From contig JAGXNZ010000256.1 of the NCBI GenBank assembly GCA_019894655.1, forward strand, positions 1 through 8,084: a DNA stretch of 8,084 nucleotides, given 5' to 3'. Made by a program: the position numbers and the translations under genes. The notes beneath the pieces are model-generated. The model was not told the origin of the DNA, did no database searches, and saw only the letters and a program-made list of their open reading frames with translations. This stretch comes from Promethearchaeota archaeon (GTDB lineage: Archaea; Asgardarchaeota; Lokiarchaeia; Sigynarchaeales; SOKP01). This document shows positions 5,842 to 8,084 of this stretch, one piece after another; within the stretch, counting starts at the first letter, position 1; every line of letters begins with the position of its first letter.

Positions 5842-5857
5842 AAAAAAATTTTTTTTT
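5842..5857. terminator. Bidirectional A7/T9 terminator
   Basis: Seven A directly followed by nine T lie between the plus-strand nikR side and the minus-strand histone gene. On the plus strand it gives nine T. On the minus strand it gives seven T downstream of the histone gene. Confidence 0.45.
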
Positions 5858-5908
5858 CCTTGCAGGTGATTATGGTAAATAAATTTGCAGTCCTGTTAAA
5901 GATCTTAT

Positions 5909-6106
5909 TTACAGATCCTTTTCTTGGACTGTTTTTCTACCGTTTGCTTTTGCTCGACCAATCGCTTTATCGAGAATACCAATCAGTGCATTATTAAGTG
6001 CTGGACCATCAATTACATCTCCAGACGTGTTACAATCCTTAGTTTTGATATATTCTCGAACTTTAGATTTTACGAACAAAACATCAACCGCAGCTTTTTT
6101 AGCCAT
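5909..6106 (-). CDS. Short histone-fold DNA-binding protein with truncated third helix
   Basis: The 65-residue protein fits the family of small archaeal and bacterial histone-fold proteins (formerly DUF1931-like) whose third helix is shortened. Residues 11-20 (FVKSKVREYI) form the first helix. The region around 34-53 (PALNNALIGILDKAIGRAKA) forms the long second helix. The hallmark RAKANGRKTV loop followed by a terminal K-D-L closes it. Canonical HMf-type histones continue with a full third helix. Such proteins bind DNA or act as dimers/tetramers, and the exact mode here is unknown. A very strong AAAGGAGGAA ribosome site lies 8 bases before the ATG (GGAGG at 6119-6115), suggesting high expression. 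It is a single gene, divergent from the GHMP kinase. Confidence 0.8.
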   Translation of the reverse strand: MAKKAAVDVLFVKSKVREYIKTKDCNTSGDVIDGPALNNALIGILDKAIGRAKANGRKTVQEKDL

Positions 6107-6114
6107 TTTTTATT

Positions 6115-6119
6115 CCTCC
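6115..6119 (-). promoter_or_regulatory. Strong Shine-Dalgarno site of the histone-fold gene
   Basis: GGAGG within AAAGGAGGAA sits 8 bases from the ATG. It is the best ribosome site in the window and fixes the start at 6106. An AT-rich TATA-like tract lies further upstream on the minus strand, around 6137-6150. Confidence 0.7.
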
Positions 6120-6382
6120 TTTAATTATTTAAATACATTTTAAAAATAAATTTGTGTTTAAAGAATATTTCTCCTACTCATATTTAAAGGTTAGTGAAAA
6201 AACTTCATAGAAGGTTAATATTTTGGGTGTACCAGCGATCTACAATACAAGTGTGAAATTGAATTTTTGACACCGTTTACTCAATGATCTTTAGGAGTTG
6301 TGTATCTATAAGGTAAATCATATACTAGAGCTGCTATATATATAACGTCTTCTTACTTGAAAGCATAAGAATTGTTCAAGTC

Positions 6383-6403
6383 ATTTTAAATTAGATTTAA
6401 AAT
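6383..6403. repeat. Perfect 9-bp inverted repeat with 3-base loop
   Basis: ATTTTAAAT (6383-6391), TAG, then ATTTAAAAT (6395-6403) form a perfect stem with a three-base loop. All pairs are A-T, so an RNA hairpin would be weak and a protein binding site is equally possible. Confidence 0.4.
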
Positions 6404-6518
6404 CTATGAACTAACTCTCCAAATTTGGATTAGATGTATTTTTTTAATTTTAAAAATTAACAGTTTTTATTACGAATAACAAATCAAAAAGTATGATAAA
6501 GTATTATAAAACTGTGAC

Positions 6519-7517
6519 ATGAATTTTAAAAATACTGTTCTAACAAGAGCACCAACAAGAATCTGCGACATCGGAGGGTGGACAGATACATGGTTTTACC
6601 CAAAAGGAGCAGTTTTTAGTTTTTGTGTGGATCTCTATAGCTACGTAAGACTTGTTGAAAATGGAAGTAATATTATAAAAATAGTTGCTCAGAATCTTGA
6701 ACAAAGCGCTGAAATTCTTAATTTAAAGAAAATTGAATACAATGGCGTTTTGGATTTATTAAAAGCAGCGATTAAAAGAATGAACATAAAAAAGGGGGTT
6801 GATATTTTTGTGAAAGCAGACGCACCACCGGGATGTGGAATAGGTACTAGTGCGAGTGTTGCGGTTGCTTTAATTTCTGCCTTAGCTACCTACAAACGAT
6901 TAAATATGGATCTAAATAAAATTGCTGCTTTAGCCCATAATCTCGAAACTGAAGAACTTGACCTTGAAAGTGGAGTCCAAGATCAGTATGCCGCTGCTTA
7001 TGGAGGACTTAATTTCATGGAAATTGATTATCCTAAAGTAAAACTAACAAAAATAAAAATTAGTGAGAAAAGAATTTTTGAACTTGAAAATTCCCTTATT
7101 TTAGTTTATTTTGGAACAAGAAGTTCAAGTAAAATGCATAATGCAGTTATAAGTAATTATAAAAATCGAGATAAGACCACTATCAATTCTTTTGAAATCA
7201 TAAGGCAGTGTGCGTATGAGATGAAATCGTCGATTAACTCTGACATAGAATTCCTTGGGGAGATTATGAATAGAAATTGGGAAGCTCAGAAATCTCTCCA
7301 CCCCTTAATGATTAATACTGTAATAACTAAAGCAGAAAAAGTCGCTAAGAGTAATGGTGCGTTAGGGTTTAAGTGTAATGGTGGAGGTGGAGGTGGATCA
7401 GCTACCATTCTAGCTGAGCGTGGTTCCGAATACCAGATCAAAAAAAAATTAATTGAAAACGGGTATACAATTCTACCGTGTAAATTAAGCTTTACTGGTG
7501 TTAGAAGTTATAATTAA
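6519..7517 (+). CDS. GHMP-family sugar kinase
   Basis: The 332-residue cytosolic kinase has all three GHMP motifs. RAPTRICDIGGWTDT at 10-24 is the N-terminal substrate strand. PPGCGIGTSASVAVAL at 103-118 is the ATP-phosphate loop. KCNGGGGGGSATIL at 285-298 is the C-terminal glycine loop. GVQDQYAAAYGG at 152-163 carries the likely catalytic Asp155. The GGWTD form and overall length resemble sugar or sugar-phosphate kinases of the heptose-7-phosphate kinase, fucokinase and arabinokinase group rather than mevalonate or homoserine kinases. The substrate cannot be assigned. The ATG at 6519 is preceded by GTGA one base away, with no good ribosome site. It stands alone between a divergent histone gene and the next plus-strand gene 119 bases on. 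Confidence 0.87.
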   Translation: MNFKNTVLTRAPTRICDIGGWTDTWFYPKGAVFSFCVDLYSYVRLVENGSNIIKIVAQNLEQSAEILNLKKIEYNGVLDLLKAAIKRMNIKKGVDIFVKADAPPGCGIGTSASVAVALISALATYKRLNMDLNKIAALAHNLETEELDLESGVQDQYAAAYGGLNFMEIDYPKVKLTKIKISEKRIFELENSLILVYFGTRSSSKMHNAVISNYKNRDKTTINSFEIIRQCAYEMKSSINSDIEFLGEIMNRNWEAQKSLHPLMINTVITKAEKVAKSNGALGFKCNGGGGGGSATILAERGSEYQIKKKLIENGYTILPCKLSFTGVRSYN

Positions 7518-7607
7518 TATGGCTTTATAGGATGAAGATACTTATTTTACTCTGATTTACACCGGTTTTTCTTTAATTTATATCGGAGAAGATGCAAAAG
7601 TTTGAGC

Positions 7608-7616
7608 TTTTTATAG
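7608..7616 (+). promoter_or_regulatory. Putative TATA box for the longin-like gene
   Basis: TTTTTATAG is centred about 25 bases before the ATG at 7637, which would give a leaderless mRNA. Absence of a ribosome site before that ATG is consistent. An alternative TTTAATTTATAT lies at 7572-7583. Confidence 0.4.
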
Positions 7617-7636
7617 TTTTAATTTAAAAAATTATC

Positions 7637-8084
7637 ATGGGAATTCCCGATCACTCGGAAACAGTATCGAGGATAAAACAAACGACTGAAAATTTTAAAA
7701 TTCACAATTTATTTGTCTTCAATAAATCAGGTATATGCATTTACGGTTTAAATCTTACAAATCTTTACCCAATAGAGCAAGAACAACTCATCTCTTCTTA
7801 CTTTACTGCCCTGATGTCGTTCACCAAAGAATTGATAGGAGATAAAATCAAAACGGTTGAGATGGGGGGTGGTATAAAGCTTGTTGTTTTTGAAAAAAAG
7901 ACATTATTTTATAGTATTCTATGTAGTATAAACGAAAATTTAGAGTTTCTTGAAGAATTAATTTCTAAAATTGAATTCCAATTTTTGAGCTATGTGAATA
8001 AACATAAGATTAAAACGGATTTAGAATATGTTTACGACGAGCATTTAAACTATCTCATAGAGGATATTATCAAGGAGCCTTTTA
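7637..8084 (+). CDS. Longin-like domain protein, 5' part (runs off window)
   Basis: The frame opens at ATG 7637, after an in-frame TAA at 7625, and stays open for 149 codons to the window end. Residues 22-35 (IHNLFVFNKSGICI) give the opening strand-turn-strand. Then comes a helix with EQEQLISSYFTALMSFTKEL, a strand pair (KTVEMGGGIKLVVFEKKTL, FYSILCSI), and a second helix (FLEELISKIEFQFLSYV). This order matches longin/roadblock-like small-GTPase-associated domains found in many copies in Asgard archaea. In eukaryotes such domains work with small GTPases in vesicle trafficking. The archaeal role is unknown. The remainder of the gene is beyond the window. The assignment is by pattern, not by a catalytic motif. 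Confidence 0.6.
   Translation, partial: MGIPDHSETVSRIKQTTENFKIHNLFVFNKSGICIYGLNLTNLYPIEQEQLISSYFTALMSFTKELIGDKIKTVEMGGGIKLVVFEKKTLFYSILCSINENLEFLEELISKIEFQFLSYVNKHKIKTDLEYVYDEHLNYLIEDIIKEPF

Larger units (their letters stand above)
5598..5908. other. nikR/histone intergenic region
   Basis: These 311 bases hold a purine-rich tract (about 5641-5700) with a weak AAGGAA/TTCCTT inverted repeat (5641-5646 and 5665-5670). They also hold a 23-codon hydrophobic open frame (5703-5774) and a bidirectional A/T terminator (5842-5857). I see no larger gene and no RNA gene. Confidence 0.55.
6107..6518. other. Histone/GHMP-kinase divergent intergenic region
   Basis: No coding frame of note is present in these 412 bases. 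Visible elements are the histone promoter side, a TATATATATAA tract (6335-6345), an inverted repeat ACTTGAA/TTCAAGT (6355-6361 and 6375-6381), a perfect AT hairpin (6383-6403) and a seven-T run (6439-6445). In order they could form a promoter, small RNA and terminator, or a long leader of the kinase gene. No known RNA family is recognisable. Confidence 0.45.

Noticed and set aside
5839..5997. 52-codon plus-strand frame with GGTGAT before an internal ATG at 5872
   Set aside because: Its second half is antisense to the histone-fold gene and its start lies inside the A/T terminator. Hydrophobic composition follows from T-rich sequence.
5924..6124. 66-codon plus-strand frame
   Set aside because: Antisense shadow of the histone-fold gene, which has family motifs and a strong ribosome site.
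6350..6390. GTTCAAGTC at 6374-6382 resembles a tRNA T-loop
   Set aside because: No acceptor stem, D-arm or anticodon arm can be drawn around it, and the motif is better explained as one arm of the ACTTGAA/TTCAAGT repeat.
7380..7397. GGTGGA repeated three times, like a microsatellite
   Set aside because: It encodes the conserved glycine loop (motif 3) of the GHMP kinase, so selection on the protein explains it.
1..8084. CRISPR arrays, insertion sequences, integrase sites
   Set aside because: No regularly spaced repeats, transposase motifs or terminal inverted repeats with target duplications were seen.

Overview
The window looks like AT-rich archaeal chromosomal DNA, most likely from an Asgard (Lokiarchaeia-type) archaeon. 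Supporting evidence: TATA boxes about 25-35 bases upstream of several starts, a Shine-Dalgarno (SD) core of the GGAGG/GGTGAT type, oligo-T terminators, a NikR regulator, a short archaeal-type histone-fold protein, and a 3'-terminal gene with a longin-like N-terminal domain of the kind abundant in Asgard genomes. The lineage is an inference from gene content, not from a marker gene.

Layout. Bases 1-66 (minus) are the first 22 codons of phosphoglycerate kinase. A 356-base divergent intergenic region follows. Then come larB (423-1202, plus), a six-helix membrane protein whose 5' end appears frameshifted (fragment 1362-1475, main frame 1432-2022, plus) and a small TPR-like helical protein (2256-2789, plus). 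A back-to-back oligo-A/oligo-T terminator separates these from convergent larC (2868-4142, minus). Divergent from larC is a two-gene unit: an alkaline-phosphatase-superfamily-like protein of unknown function (4303-5037) and the nickel regulator nikR (5064-5597). After a largely non-coding stretch come a histone-fold gene (5909-6106, minus), another divergent gap of 412 bases, a GHMP-family sugar kinase (6519-7517, plus) and the 5' part of a longin-like gene (7637 to the window end, plus).

Theme. The centre of the window is a nickel locus. LarB and LarC are two of the three enzymes that build the nickel-pincer nucleotide cofactor of lactate-racemase-type enzymes (LarA family). LarE and LarA are not in the window. 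NikR sits beside larC, and the 160-base larC/phosphatase-like intergenic region holds a perfect 12-bp inverted repeat (4195-4206 and 4226-4237, 19-base spacer). Its two arms abut TATA-like elements facing in opposite directions. I propose it as a NikR operator that makes cofactor synthesis nickel-responsive. NikR keeps all four high-affinity nickel ligands and also carries an unusual His/Asp/Glu-rich insertion. The phosphatase-like gene between the operator and nikR is the best candidate for an undescribed component of the system.
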